This document shows, piece after piece, positions 17,749 to 26,034 of a stretch of DNA of 62,870 nucleotides. Every line of letters starts with the position of its first letter. The stretch's first letter is position 1. The notes below the pieces were generated by a model that searched no databases, was not told the DNA's origin, and saw only the letters and a program-made list of their open reading frames with translations. Source of the DNA: Chloroflexota bacterium (lineage in GTDB: Bacteria > Chloroflexota > Anaerolineae > DUEN01); contig JAADGJ010000061.1 in assembly GCA_013152435.1 (NCBI GenBank), positions 69,034 to 131,903 of the forward strand. The letters run 5' to 3'. A program made the translations under genes and the position numbers.

Positions 17749-20700
17749 CTACATGCCCGCCAGATAGCGGGCGATGTTGATGAACAGATGTCGCCCATCC
17801 TCCGTCATACTCGACGGGCCCGCCTTGAATCCCCACAGCAGGAAGCGACCCGCCTGCTGCACGATGTTGTAGTGCGTCTCGTTCCCGGGCTCCCGGCCGA
17901 TCAGCGTGATGTCCTTAGACGGCCGTGGGATATAGATCCCGATATGGCCCGTCTTCTCGTACACCTCAGCCAAGCGGCCCTTGCCCAGAGGAATGGCATA
18001 AGGGCTATGCCACACCTGATGCGCGGCGTCCACGGCCAGCGTGCGGCGCTCGCCTCCATGCCAGCCGTTGGGGAAGCCGATGGTCAGCTGGGCCTTGCCG
18101 AAGAAGGCGTATCCCCCCTCGCCCACGCCCAACACCGGGATCCTGTACTCCAAAAGCGTATTGACCATGTCCTGGGTTCCCCACTCACGGCCCTCCCCTG
18201 TGTCCGGCCCGATCACGATCAGGCTGTACCTCCTCCACAAGGTCTTGAAGATGGCATCCCCCTGTGGGATCAGGTCGACGACGAAGGCGTCGGACTCCAG
18301 CAGCTGTTTGTACGCTTTGGCCGTGGCCAGGTCCTCCCGCCAGATGTAGGCCGCTCGCGGCCGCACATAGAAGCTCCCCGTGCGATACCGCTCGAAGCGC
18401 TCCCCTTGGTTGTTCACGCCTCGCGCCGCGGCCTTGACCACGTAAGCCCCCGGCTGCTGCGCTTGAGTGAACAGGTTCCCATAAACGCCATCCTTCGGCT
18501 TGCCATCCCCATGCGCGCCGTCATCATACAGCCGCAGCACCTCGATCAGGTCCGCATCCGGCCCCTGTACGAGCGCCGTCACCTCCGCCCCGATGATCGG
18601 CTTGCGGTCGGTCAGGACGACCAGGATCGGGATGGGGACCCCGGTGCTCATCTCGCTCGCCGGCACGCCAAAGGCCAGATGCATCGTCGTCGGCGACCAG
18701 GCGGAGAGCATGAACAGGTAGTTCGACACCTTCTCCTGAGCGGTCAGGGTCACCACCCAAACCCCCGGCTTGGGGCGCCGGATCCGATACTGATCGTGGG
18801 TGGCATCCGTCTGATGGGTCATGTCCGGGTACCCCGGCTTCACCAGATCCCCATCTGGATCTTGAAGTTCCATGGTGACTGGCAGCCGATCGCTGTCCCA
18901 GTTGACGGTGAAGATCGCCTCTGGCACCCCCTTCTCCACCGTCACCTCAAAGGTCTCCCTCCCGATGAGCGTCCCCGTCCGCTCCCACAACCGCTGCTGA
19001 TGCCCGATCTGCTCGGCGATGGACTTGTAGATATCGGCCAAACGGTTGGGAAGCGTGCTGGGTATCTCCGGCACGAGCGGCGCCTCCGGCGACGATGCCA
19101 CCGTTGCGCCTGATGCCGATGAAGGCAAGACGTCCGTCCCCGCCGCGTAGAAGGTGCCGCCCGTCTGCCCGGCGATGGACGAGAGCAACGTCTCGTCCGC
19201 ATCATAACCCAGCGCGACCGTGTGCACCACGACGCGAGAGGGGACGATCACCCCGCTCACCGACGAATCGGACCAGTAAGGCGCCACGTTCTCCATACCG
19301 TCGCTCAGCAGCACCATGGCCCAGTCATGATCGCTCTGCCCCTTGCTGCTGAGCTCGTTGTAGCCAGCCTGCGCCCCCTGCCCCAGGGCGGTCGACCCGC
19401 TGGCCGAGAGGCCATTCACCGCCGTCTTCGCCGCGTTCCACTCCGGATCACCGGTGATCGTGGTCAACGCGTAGTTGACGCCGGCCGAGGAGGCGAAGGA
19501 GGCGACACCGATCATGTCTCCCACATTGGCGTGATCAATGAAGGCACGCGCCGCGTTCTTGGCCGCGTCTATCTTGTCGTAATCATTCATGCTGCCCGAC
19601 CGGTCGATGATCAGCACCTGGTCGGCCCGCAGCTTGGGCAGATAGTAGACCGCCCGGGTCTCCGTGTCGCTCTGCGATCCCTGTAAGGTCACCTTCAGAT
19701 CGTAGTAGTCGGCCGATGACTGCGTCGGCGGGCTCACCACCAGGAAGTGCGTATCCGCGACCCGGTACACAGCCACGACGGTGCCCGTCCGGCCGCCGAT
19801 CTCGACGTCGAAATCACCGGGCGTGTAGGTCACCGGCGAGGCGGGCGGGGTGGCCGTCTTCACCTGGACCAGGATCTTATCCGGGCTATCGTGAGCGCCC
19901 GCGTTGGTGGGACTCGCCTGCGTGGGCTGGAGGATTTCAAACTGCGGGACGCAATCCTGGTGGCTGGCCGCGTTGAAGTTGTCCGTCTCGCCCAGCGCCG
20001 CCTCGTACTTCCCGTTGTAGTTGGTGTCCTCGCAGCCGTCCACGGAGCCGTCGTCGTCGTTGTCAGGGTCCACCTCCTTGCGCAGCCCGTCTCCGTCCAT
20101 GTCGGCGTTGCGCAGGTTGTAGGCGCCGGCATTGGTGAAGATGTACTCCCGAAGGTCCGCCTTGTCCGGCACCCAGTCCCCATCGCTATCGGGCGAGGTA
20201 GGACTCGTGTGGAAGCGATTGCTCTCGTCGAAGTCCACGATGCCGTCACCGTCGGTGTCCGCGGAGAGGGATGCCTCATCGGAGCGGACCGAGGCGCCCG
20301 CCGGCGGCACGTGATACTCGGTGACGTTCCATGTATTCCAGGAGACCCACGACGCCGTCCCCGTCCAGGGGTCGACGCGATGGGCCAGGTTGCCGTTGGT
20401 GTCATATCCGTCCATGACAACGCTATGCGAATCGCCGTTCTCGACGATGAGGATAGGCCGGCCGGCGTCGATCCAGTTCCGGACCTGGTTGAAGCTCGGT
20501 TTGCCGCGACTCGACGTAGGCGCCGTGCCGTTGAGCGCCCAGCCGAAGACGCAATCGCCGGTGCCCCAGGAGCCGGATTCACACGGCCACAGCCCGGTGC
20601 CATGACCCAGATCATCTTCCGGCGCGCCGCCTCCGAAGTGGAAGTAGGAGATGCGATCCTGGCTAAGATGGCCGCCGAAGTAGTCCACGATCATGGAGAT

Positions 20701-22014
20701 GGCGGCACGCGTACAGTACATGTCATCGTGCGGCTCGCCGCGCACTGCGTTGCCGTTCCCGACCGTCCAGTCGCCGTCGTCCTCATGCGCCGAATCCCAG
20801 CGGTGCTGTCCCGTCTCGTCATGCCCATCCAGACAGATCATGCGGGAGTCCTTGTGCTGAAGCTGAGGCGTGACGCCGAGCACGACCTGGTCGGATGGCG
20901 CGGCGGAGGCGACCACGGTGATGAAGGTGACCTGTCCCGTGGCGGACCACCCGCTCTCGCTGCCATCGCTACGCCGGGCCTTGACCCGATAGTAGAAGGT
21001 CCCATCGGGGAGCGGCGTGGTCGGTTTGTACCAGGAGACGCTCACATTCACGGCGAGCTCGGGCGATCCGAAGTTCGGGTCGTCATCCACCTCCAGGCGG
21101 TAGCCGACCGCGTCGGGCACGTTGGACCAGCCGAAGGTGATCTGATGATCGGTGGTGGCGATGCCATCGGGTGGGTTGCGGAAGTAGGGGGCCGGGGCGG
21201 GGTTCTCGTCCCCGGGCGACGTCTGTGAGGGAGCATAGATGACCCAAGCCTCCGGCGAGTGGAGTATCTCGCCGGGGTAGACGCCGATGGAGCCGCCCTG
21301 GGTGAGCACATCGCCGCCGGGGATTTGCTCCGTAGGGCCAGCATAGCCTTCAACAGGCCACAGGCCGGCCTCCAGGGCATCAGCCGCCTCCTCACCCGGA
21401 TCGCCGCCGTAGGCGACGAAGTCGACCAGCGTATCGGGTGTGTGGCTGCTGCCGGTATACAGCGCGACCTGATCGGCGCTATCCTCGAAGATATCGACCA
21501 GGCCAGAAGGTGTGTGTAGCACGGCCTTGCCGTCGCTAAAGTTGTAATCATCTGCGCCGGGGCCGGCGCCATCGAAGTAGATGAGCACGAAGGCCCCCTG
21601 AGGGACCGGCGGGAGAGCGTCGGGGATGGTGTAGCTGTGCCCATCCTGATCGCTGATCTGCCAGCCGCTGATATCCAAAGCGGTGCGGAGAGGGGATCCA
21701 ACGCCCCGGGAGGATCGCACCGATCCAGCGCTGGCGCCACCCGACGCGGCGTTCAGAAACCGTGGGAAGAAGATGTCATAGGACACCCGTGGGCGATACA
21801 GCTCGACCCATTCATGCTGCCCGGACGACGGGTTCGGAGCGACCTCGTTGATGCGGATCAGAGGCACGTCATCCGGTGTCCGCAGCGAAGCGGCTGCTGA
21901 AACTGAGGTGGGGGATACCAGGCTGATAGAGCCCGCACTCGCCACGCTGACCCACAGCAACGCGGCGATGATGGCGAAGATACCGCCTGCCATCCGTAAA
22001 CGTTGGCCACTCAT
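17749..22014 (-). CDS. Secreted lamin-tail / C39-like / TSP3 / VWA protein
   Basis: 1421 residues. Signal peptide ending near ASA27. Then a lamin-tail-type domain (about 50-210, IRINEVAPNPSSGQHEWVELY), a fibronectin-like domain (about 280-375), a C39-like peptidase segment with Cys434 in MYCTRAAISM and His530 in DSHSVVMDGY, Ca-binding TSP3 repeats (about 586-680, DTDGDG, DSDGDW, DMDGDG), and a VWA domain with a full MIDAS start (Asp804 in DRSGSM, then STALG and LLSDGM). The C-terminal 400 residues hold Ig-like parts and a Rossmann-like DUF. Start ATG 22014 has AGGAGG 7 nt upstream. Probably a surface or secreted adhesin/peptidase; no anchor motif seen. It is transcribed alone. Confidence 0.85.
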   Translation of the reverse strand: MSGQRLRMAGGIFAIIAALLWVSVASAGSISLVSPTSVSAAASLRTPDDVPLIRINEVAPNPSSGQHEWVELYRPRVSYDIFFPRFLNAASGGASAGSVRSSRGVGSPLRTALDISGWQISDQDGHSYTIPDALPPVPQGAFVLIYFDGAGPGADDYNFSDGKAVLHTPSGLVDIFEDSADQVALYTGSSHTPDTLVDFVAYGGDPGEEAADALEAGLWPVEGYAGPTEQIPGGDVLTQGGSIGVYPGEILHSPEAWVIYAPSQTSPGDENPAPAPYFRNPPDGIATTDHQITFGWSNVPDAVGYRLEVDDDPNFGSPELAVNVSVSWYKPTTPLPDGTFYYRVKARRSDGSESGWSATGQVTFITVVASAAPSDQVVLGVTPQLQHKDSRMICLDGHDETGQHRWDSAHEDDGDWTVGNGNAVRGEPHDDMYCTRAAISMIVDYFGGHLSQDRISYFHFGGGAPEDDLGHGTGLWPCESGSWGTGDCVFGWALNGTAPTSSRGKPSFNQVRNWIDAGRPILIVENGDSHSVVMDGYDTNGNLAHRVDPWTGTASWVSWNTWNVTEYHVPPAGASVRSDEASLSADTDGDGIVDFDESNRFHTSPTSPDSDGDWVPDKADLREYIFTNAGAYNLRNADMDGDGLRKEVDPDNDDDGSVDGCEDTNYNGKYEAALGETDNFNAASHQDCVPQFEILQPTQASPTNAGAHDSPDKILVQVKTATPPASPVTYTPGDFDVEIGGRTGTVVAVYRVADTHFLVVSPPTQSSADYYDLKVTLQGSQSDTETRAVYYLPKLRADQVLIIDRSGSMNDYDKIDAAKNAARAFIDHANVGDMIGVASFASSAGVNYALTTITGDPEWNAAKTAVNGLSASGSTALGQGAQAGYNELSSKGQSDHDWAMVLLSDGMENVAPYWSDSSVSGVIVPSRVVVHTVALGYDADETLLSSIAGQTGGTFYAAGTDVLPSSASGATVASSPEAPLVPEIPSTLPNRLADIYKSIAEQIGHQQRLWERTGTLIGRETFEVTVEKGVPEAIFTVNWDSDRLPVTMELQDPDGDLVKPGYPDMTHQTDATHDQYRIRRPKPGVWVVTLTAQEKVSNYLFMLSAWSPTTMHLAFGVPASEMSTGVPIPILVVLTDRKPIIGAEVTALVQGPDADLIEVLRLYDDGAHGDGKPKDGVYGNLFTQAQQPGAYVVKAAARGVNNQGERFERYRTGSFYVRPRAAYIWREDLATAKAYKQLLESDAFVVDLIPQGDAIFKTLWRRYSLIVIGPDTGEGREWGTQDMVNTLLEYRIPVLGVGEGGYAFFGKAQLTIGFPNGWHGGERRTLAVDAAHQVWHSPYAIPLGKGRLAEVYEKTGHIGIYIPRPSKDITLIGREPGNETHYNIVQQAGRFLLWGFKAGPSSMTEDGRHLFINIARYLAGM

Positions 22015-22168
22015 CACAAAACCTCCTTAGCGCGCGTTTCATGGACTTACGCTGCCGACACCGACTGAAAGCGCGATGCCAGAGCCGTTACCGGCCGCGT
22101 GGGGTGATTCCAACCGCCACCCGGCCGCACGGGGGAGATCGCAACCACCGCTTTCAGACATGATGTGA

Positions 22169-23200
22169 TCAACTCGCCCAATCTCGTCCGCTGGGATGGA
22201 TCAGCGCTTTCACATCCCGCTTGGCCCGTAGATTGGCGAAGGCCGTCTCCCACTCCTCCAGCGCGTAATGGTTCGTGATCATGGGGTCCAGATCGAAGAC
22301 GCCACGATCCAGCAGATCGATGGCGTGTTCCCAGGTCTCCGAACCATTCCAGCTCCAACTGCCCCGGATATCGAGCTGTCCCAGGCTCACCTGATCCAGA
22401 TTCACCGTGACCTCGCGGCCCCACAGGCTGATGAAGACGACCACCCCCTTGCCGCCGGGGCCCTCGTACGCCTTGCGGGCGCAGTCGATGGCATGCTGGA
22501 CGCCCTTCTCGCTAGCCGAGCACTCCAGCACGAACTCGGCGCCCTTCCCGCCGGTGACCTCCATGACGGTCTTCTCCGGCCCCTCCTCCGAGTAGAGGAT
22601 GTAATCGGCGCCGACCTGCCTGCCGATCTCCAGCCGCTTCTGGTCGCTCTTGAGTCCGATCAGGAACACCCGTCGAGCGCCACATACCTTGGCGTACTGC
22701 ACGGCCATGATGCCCATGGGGCCAGGGCCGACCACCACCACGTCATCGCCCACCTTGACCTGCGCCCGCTCCTGGATCAGGTGATGCGTGGCGACGATGG
22801 GCTCGGCCAGGCAGGCGTGATCCAGCGAGACGTGATCGGGCACCCGATAGATCACGTGCTCCGGCACCTGCATGTACGGCGCATAGGCGCCGTCGATAGT
22901 AACGCCCAGCCACTGGCCCTCGCCACACTCAATATCGGCCACGATCTTGTCACCTTCCTTGACGCGGGTGACCTCCCGGCCCACCTTGTAAGCGATGCCG
23001 GAGAACTCATGTCCCAACGTCACCGGCGCCCGATAGAAGTGGCGATCCTCCTGGATCAACAGGTCGCTGCCGCAGACGCCCGCGGCGTAGACCTTCATGA
23101 GCACGTCCTTGGGGCCGATCTCCGGAACCGGCACCTCGCACAGCTCCACGTGCCCCACACCACTAGCCGTCTTTCGCAGAGCCTTCATCGTCGCTGCCAT
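22169..23200 (-). CDS. Zinc-dependent alcohol/sugar dehydrogenase
   Basis: 343 residues, medium-chain dehydrogenase of the sorbitol / threonine 3-dehydrogenase type. Catalytic zinc: Cys43 (GVCGSD), His64-Glu65 (GHEF). NAD site: VVVGPGPMGIMA (155-166). Oddly, the four-cysteine structural zinc lobe is missing: ADIE at 88-91 goes straight into CGEGQWLGV with only one Cys left. ATG 23200 is chosen over 23218 because AGGTGG lies 5 nt before it. The gene follows a Gfo/Idh gene across a heptanucleotide array, so sugar oxidation or inversion in the same pathway is likely but unproven. Confidence 0.88.
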   Translation of the reverse strand: MAATMKALRKTASGVGHVELCEVPVPEIGPKDVLMKVYAAGVCGSDLLIQEDRHFYRAPVTLGHEFSGIAYKVGREVTRVKEGDKIVADIECGEGQWLGVTIDGAYAPYMQVPEHVIYRVPDHVSLDHACLAEPIVATHHLIQERAQVKVGDDVVVVGPGPMGIMAVQYAKVCGARRVFLIGLKSDQKRLEIGRQVGADYILYSEEGPEKTVMEVTGGKGAEFVLECSASEKGVQHAIDCARKAYEGPGGKGVVVFISLWGREVTVNLDQVSLGQLDIRGSWSWNGSETWEHAIDLLDRGVFDLDPMITNHYALEEWETAFANLRAKRDVKALIHPSGRDWAS

Positions 23201-23237
23201 GGTCACCACCTGACGCACTTGCTACGCAGTATATCTC

Positions 23238-23321
23238 ACGCACTACGCAATACGCATTACGGATCACGTATTACGTGTTGCGTATTGCGTGTTGCGTGTT
23301 ACGTGTTGCGTATTGCGTAAT
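23238..23321 (+). repeat. Heptanucleotide array 1
   Basis: Twelve contiguous 7-bp units (ACGCAAT, ACGCATT, ACGTATT, ACGTGTT, GCGTATT, GCGTGTT and variants) in exact 7-nt phase. It fills the spacer between a Gfo/Idh gene and the Zn-dehydrogenase gene and supplies the Gfo/Idh stop codon (23299-23301) and its last residues, HYAIRNT. Confidence 0.9.
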
Positions 23322-24555
23322 GCTCGTTAATCTCTTCCTGGTACGCCTCCACCTCGCCCGACAGCACATCCTCCAGCGTGACGCGTTGCCCCAGCGTCGC
23401 CGATTCCAGCAGGGCGAAGGCACATGCCAGGTCGCGCAGCCCCTCCTCGCCGCTGGTCTCCGGATCGCGCCCCTCCTCGATGGCCCGCAGCCAGTCGAGC
23501 TGCTGGATGGCGAAGGAATCGGTCAGGCCCAGGGGGAAGAACTGCTCCCGCTCCTCGGGCGTCATCTCCGTCTCGAACCGATCCAGAAGCGACTCGCGCC
23601 GCCCATCATCATAGATCAGCTCGCCGCCCTTGATGCACCCCTCGCTGCCGTAGAAAGCGGGCGTGCCGGGGATCTCCAACGGCTCGCCCCGCATGGCCCA
23701 TGACCAGAGCATCTGGGCCAACGCGCCGGCTTCGAACCCGACCACGGCCAGATAAGTGTCATCCACGTCGGCCTCCACGGCCTCGATCACCTCTCCGGCC
23801 GCGTTCCGGCGGTACCGCACGGGCTCGAAGGTGCGCGTCACGGCGCTGACCCACGCCACCTCGCCAAAGGCGTAGCGGAGGATGTGGAAATGATGCACGC
23901 CGATATCGACTGACCCGCCGCCGCCCGCCTCCAGCTTGCGATGACGCCACGGCGTATCCGCCACGACGCGATCAGGCGACCACAGCCCGCCCAGCGACCC
24001 GATCACGGCCATCTGCGGGCGGCCGATCAACCCCTTCCGCACGGCCCAGCCCACCGCCCGGGTGAACCGCCCTTGGCGGGCGTTCTCGAACACGCCCAAC
24101 GTCAGCCCTCGCTCTCGCGCCATGTCCACTAGAAGCCGACCGGCCCGCACAGAGATGGCCAGCGGCTTCTGGGTCAACAGATGCTTGCCCGCGGCCAGCG
24201 CCGCCTCGCCCACCTGATGATGCATAGACAGCGTGGTGAAATCGTTCACCGCGTCCACCGGCGCCCGCTCGATCATCTCCCGGTAGTCGGTGTAGATTTG
24301 AACATCCACATCGTCCTGGAAGTCGCTCAGGTAGGTGTGCGGCGCCGCCAGGGGATCGCCCGTCTCCGGGGGAAGCACCGGCGGCCGCGGCGGCGGACCC
24401 TCGCCTCGACGGAGGAACATGCGAGCGTCCTCCTCTCGCCGGGCCACCAGCGCCGTGATGCGGAAGTTGTCGATCCCTCGCTCCCGAAGAGCCTTATACC
24501 CCTGCAAATGCGCATTCAGAATACGTCCACATCCCACGATGCCGATGCGGATCAT
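23299..24555 (-). CDS. Gfo/Idh/MocA family oxidoreductase (B)
   Basis: 418 residues, NAD(P)-dependent sugar-type dehydrogenase acting in the cytoplasm. N-terminal Rossmann GIVGCGRILNAH, then LLTQKPLAISV with the family EKP-type Lys (here QKP), and GGGGSVDIGVHHFHILRY with the catalytic-region Asp and His. A Pro-rich insert (about 55-75) is unusual. ATG 24555 is chosen because GGAGG lies 9 nt before it; GTG 24561 is only 3 nt from it. The final residues HYAIRNT and the stop are encoded by the heptanucleotide array. It sits between a second Gfo/Idh gene and a Zn-dehydrogenase. Confidence 0.88.
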   Translation of the reverse strand: MIRIGIVGCGRILNAHLQGYKALRERGIDNFRITALVARREEDARMFLRRGEGPPPRPPVLPPETGDPLAAPHTYLSDFQDDVDVQIYTDYREMIERAPVDAVNDFTTLSMHHQVGEAALAAGKHLLTQKPLAISVRAGRLLVDMARERGLTLGVFENARQGRFTRAVGWAVRKGLIGRPQMAVIGSLGGLWSPDRVVADTPWRHRKLEAGGGGSVDIGVHHFHILRYAFGEVAWVSAVTRTFEPVRYRRNAAGEVIEAVEADVDDTYLAVVGFEAGALAQMLWSWAMRGEPLEIPGTPAFYGSEGCIKGGELIYDDGRRESLLDRFETEMTPEEREQFFPLGLTDSFAIQQLDWLRAIEEGRDPETSGEEGLRDLACAFALLESATLGQRVTLEDVLSGEVEAYQEEINEHYAIRNT

Positions 24556-24575
24556 AGGCACGCTCCTCCCTCATT

Positions 24576-24683
24576 ACGCAATACGGAATACGGAATACGA
24601 GATATTGCGTATTGTGTGGTGCGTATTGCGTGGTGCGTATTGCGTGGTGCGTATTGCGTGTTGCGTGTTGCGTATTGCGTGTT
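24576..24683 (+). repeat. Heptanucleotide array 2
   Basis: Units ACGCAAT, ACGGAAT, ACGGAAT, ACGAGAT, a short break, then eleven in-phase units GCGTATT / GCGTGGT / GCGTGTT (24607-24683). It overlaps the stop of the upstream Gfo/Idh gene and ends about 20 nt before the next Gfo/Idh start. Same repeat type as array 1. Confidence 0.9.
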
Positions 24684-25717
24684 ATGCATATGTTGGCGGT
24701 AGCGGCAGGGATACGACGGACCCGCTGGCCACCGAGATCAGCCCCGCCTCCAGGATCTCCTGAGCATCACGGCCCACCTCGGCGCTACACAGCCCCTCGA
24801 TGGGAGCGCCCTCGATGATGTGGCTGAGGAAGTACGCCGCGCATCTCCTCCGGCGGCTGCGGCACGTCGATCTCGATGCCGTCGTCGTGCTCACGGGTGG
24901 CCAGCAGCACCCGACCGCCGGGCTCCCGCTCCACCACCAGGGTGCCCTCGCTGCCGTAGATCACCGTCACATACGAGGTGAGATGGCCGATCTGCGTCCA
25001 GGACGCCTCGCTGATGGCCAGGGCTCGCGGCCACTGCATGATGATCACGGCGTTATCATCGAGGGTGATGTAATCCTTCTGCAATCGGCCGGCGACGCCG
25101 ACCACCCGGCTGGGCTGCCCCAACAGATGCCGGGCCAGCGCCGCCCCGTAGCAGCAGTAGTCCATGAGCGCGCCGGCGCCGTTGAGATCGACATCATAGA
25201 GCCAATTGTAGAAATACGGCGAGCATCCCAGCTCCTTGGGCCCGGCATGGGCCGCCCGATACTTCACCTCGAACAGCTGGCCGATTTCGCCCGCCTGGGC
25301 CATGCCCATCGCCCGCTGCAGGGCGGGGAACCAGGCAAACGGCCAGTTGACCATCAACAGCGTTCCCGCCGACCGGGCGGCCGCCAGCATGCGGTCGGCC
25401 CCATCGAGATCGGCGGCCATGGGCTTCTCCACCATCGCGTGGAGCCCTCGCCCGGCCGCCATCTCCACGAGCTCAACCGAAGTGGCGTTGTCAGCGTACA
25501 CATACACCGCATCCAGCGCCACCTGATCCAGCATCACCTCGTACGACTCGAACGTCCGCGGACAGCCATACTCCGACTCAGCCTTCTCCCGGAGCGCCGG
25601 CTCGGGATCGGCCGCCGCCACCAGCTCGCCCAGGGGAGAGGCGTTCAGATCCCGCAAGTTCCCCCAGACGTGATCGTGGGTCATCCCCAACACTCCCACC
25701 CGCAATTTCTCAGCCAC
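24682..25717 (-). CDS. Gfo/Idh/MocA family oxidoreductase (A), frameshifted near its end
   Basis: A sugar-type NAD(P) dehydrogenase: GVLGMTHDHVWGNL at the N-terminus, VEKPMAADLDGAD with the family EKP motif, and NGAGALMDYCCYGA as the catalytic-region segment. The intact frame from GTG 25717 (GGAGG 5 nt upstream) stops at 24785 after a short non-homologous tail. Near 24836-24846 the proper frame moves by one base: the other frame continues with AAYFLSHIIEGAPIEGL and a normal family C-terminus to a stop at 24682. So it is one gene with a single slip, from real decay or a sequence error. First gene of the three-dehydrogenase series. Confidence 0.8.
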
Positions 25718-26034
25718 AGTCGCCTCCTTGTTTCGCTAAGAGCGCATCTGAAAATCTACCGGCAAGGTGCCTGAGAGTCTCCCTCAGCCATCAGCTCCAC
25801 AGGGGAAGGTGTGGAAGGGACCTCCCCTCCACGGAAGCTTCACCCTCCCGGCCTGCACCTGCCTTCCTCGGCCTTTCCACAGGGATTTGAGCCGAGGCCG
25901 AGCAAGTCGAAGGCGGGAGAAGAGCTTCTTCCGGAGAGGCTTCCCCCCTCCGGGGCCTCCCCACACACGTTTCCTCAGCATAGACCCCAATATATAGACA
26001 CGCGCCGCCATACCACCACTAGATATTGAACACA
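25718..26034. other. Intergenic region holding repeat copy B
   Basis: About 317 bp without a supported gene, nearly all of it a MITE-like repeat copy (about 25739-25990). The rest is AT-richer sequence next to the GH5 stop. Confidence 0.55.
25739..25990 (+). mobile_element. MITE-like repeat copy B
   Basis: Left terminus AGAGCGCATCTGAAAA (25739-25754) matches copy A. The interior has the shared hairpins (CCTGCC..CTCGGCC with GAGCCGAGGCCGAGCAAG; CCGGAGAGG..CCCTCCGG). The right terminus is degenerate, so the end is approximate. It is longer than copy A by an extra segment at 25790-25850. Confidence 0.6.

Noticed and set aside
17749-22014. Eukaryotic origin because of a lamin-tail domain
   Set aside because: Lamin-tail domains are common in secreted bacterial proteins, and the signal peptide and ribosome site are bacterial.
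23238-24683. CRISPR array
   Set aside because: Units are 7 bp with no unique spacers and no cas genes near.
24682-25717. Programmed ribosomal frameshift in Gfo/Idh A
   Set aside because: No slippery heptamer or downstream structure is seen at the slip, and the family does not use recoding.
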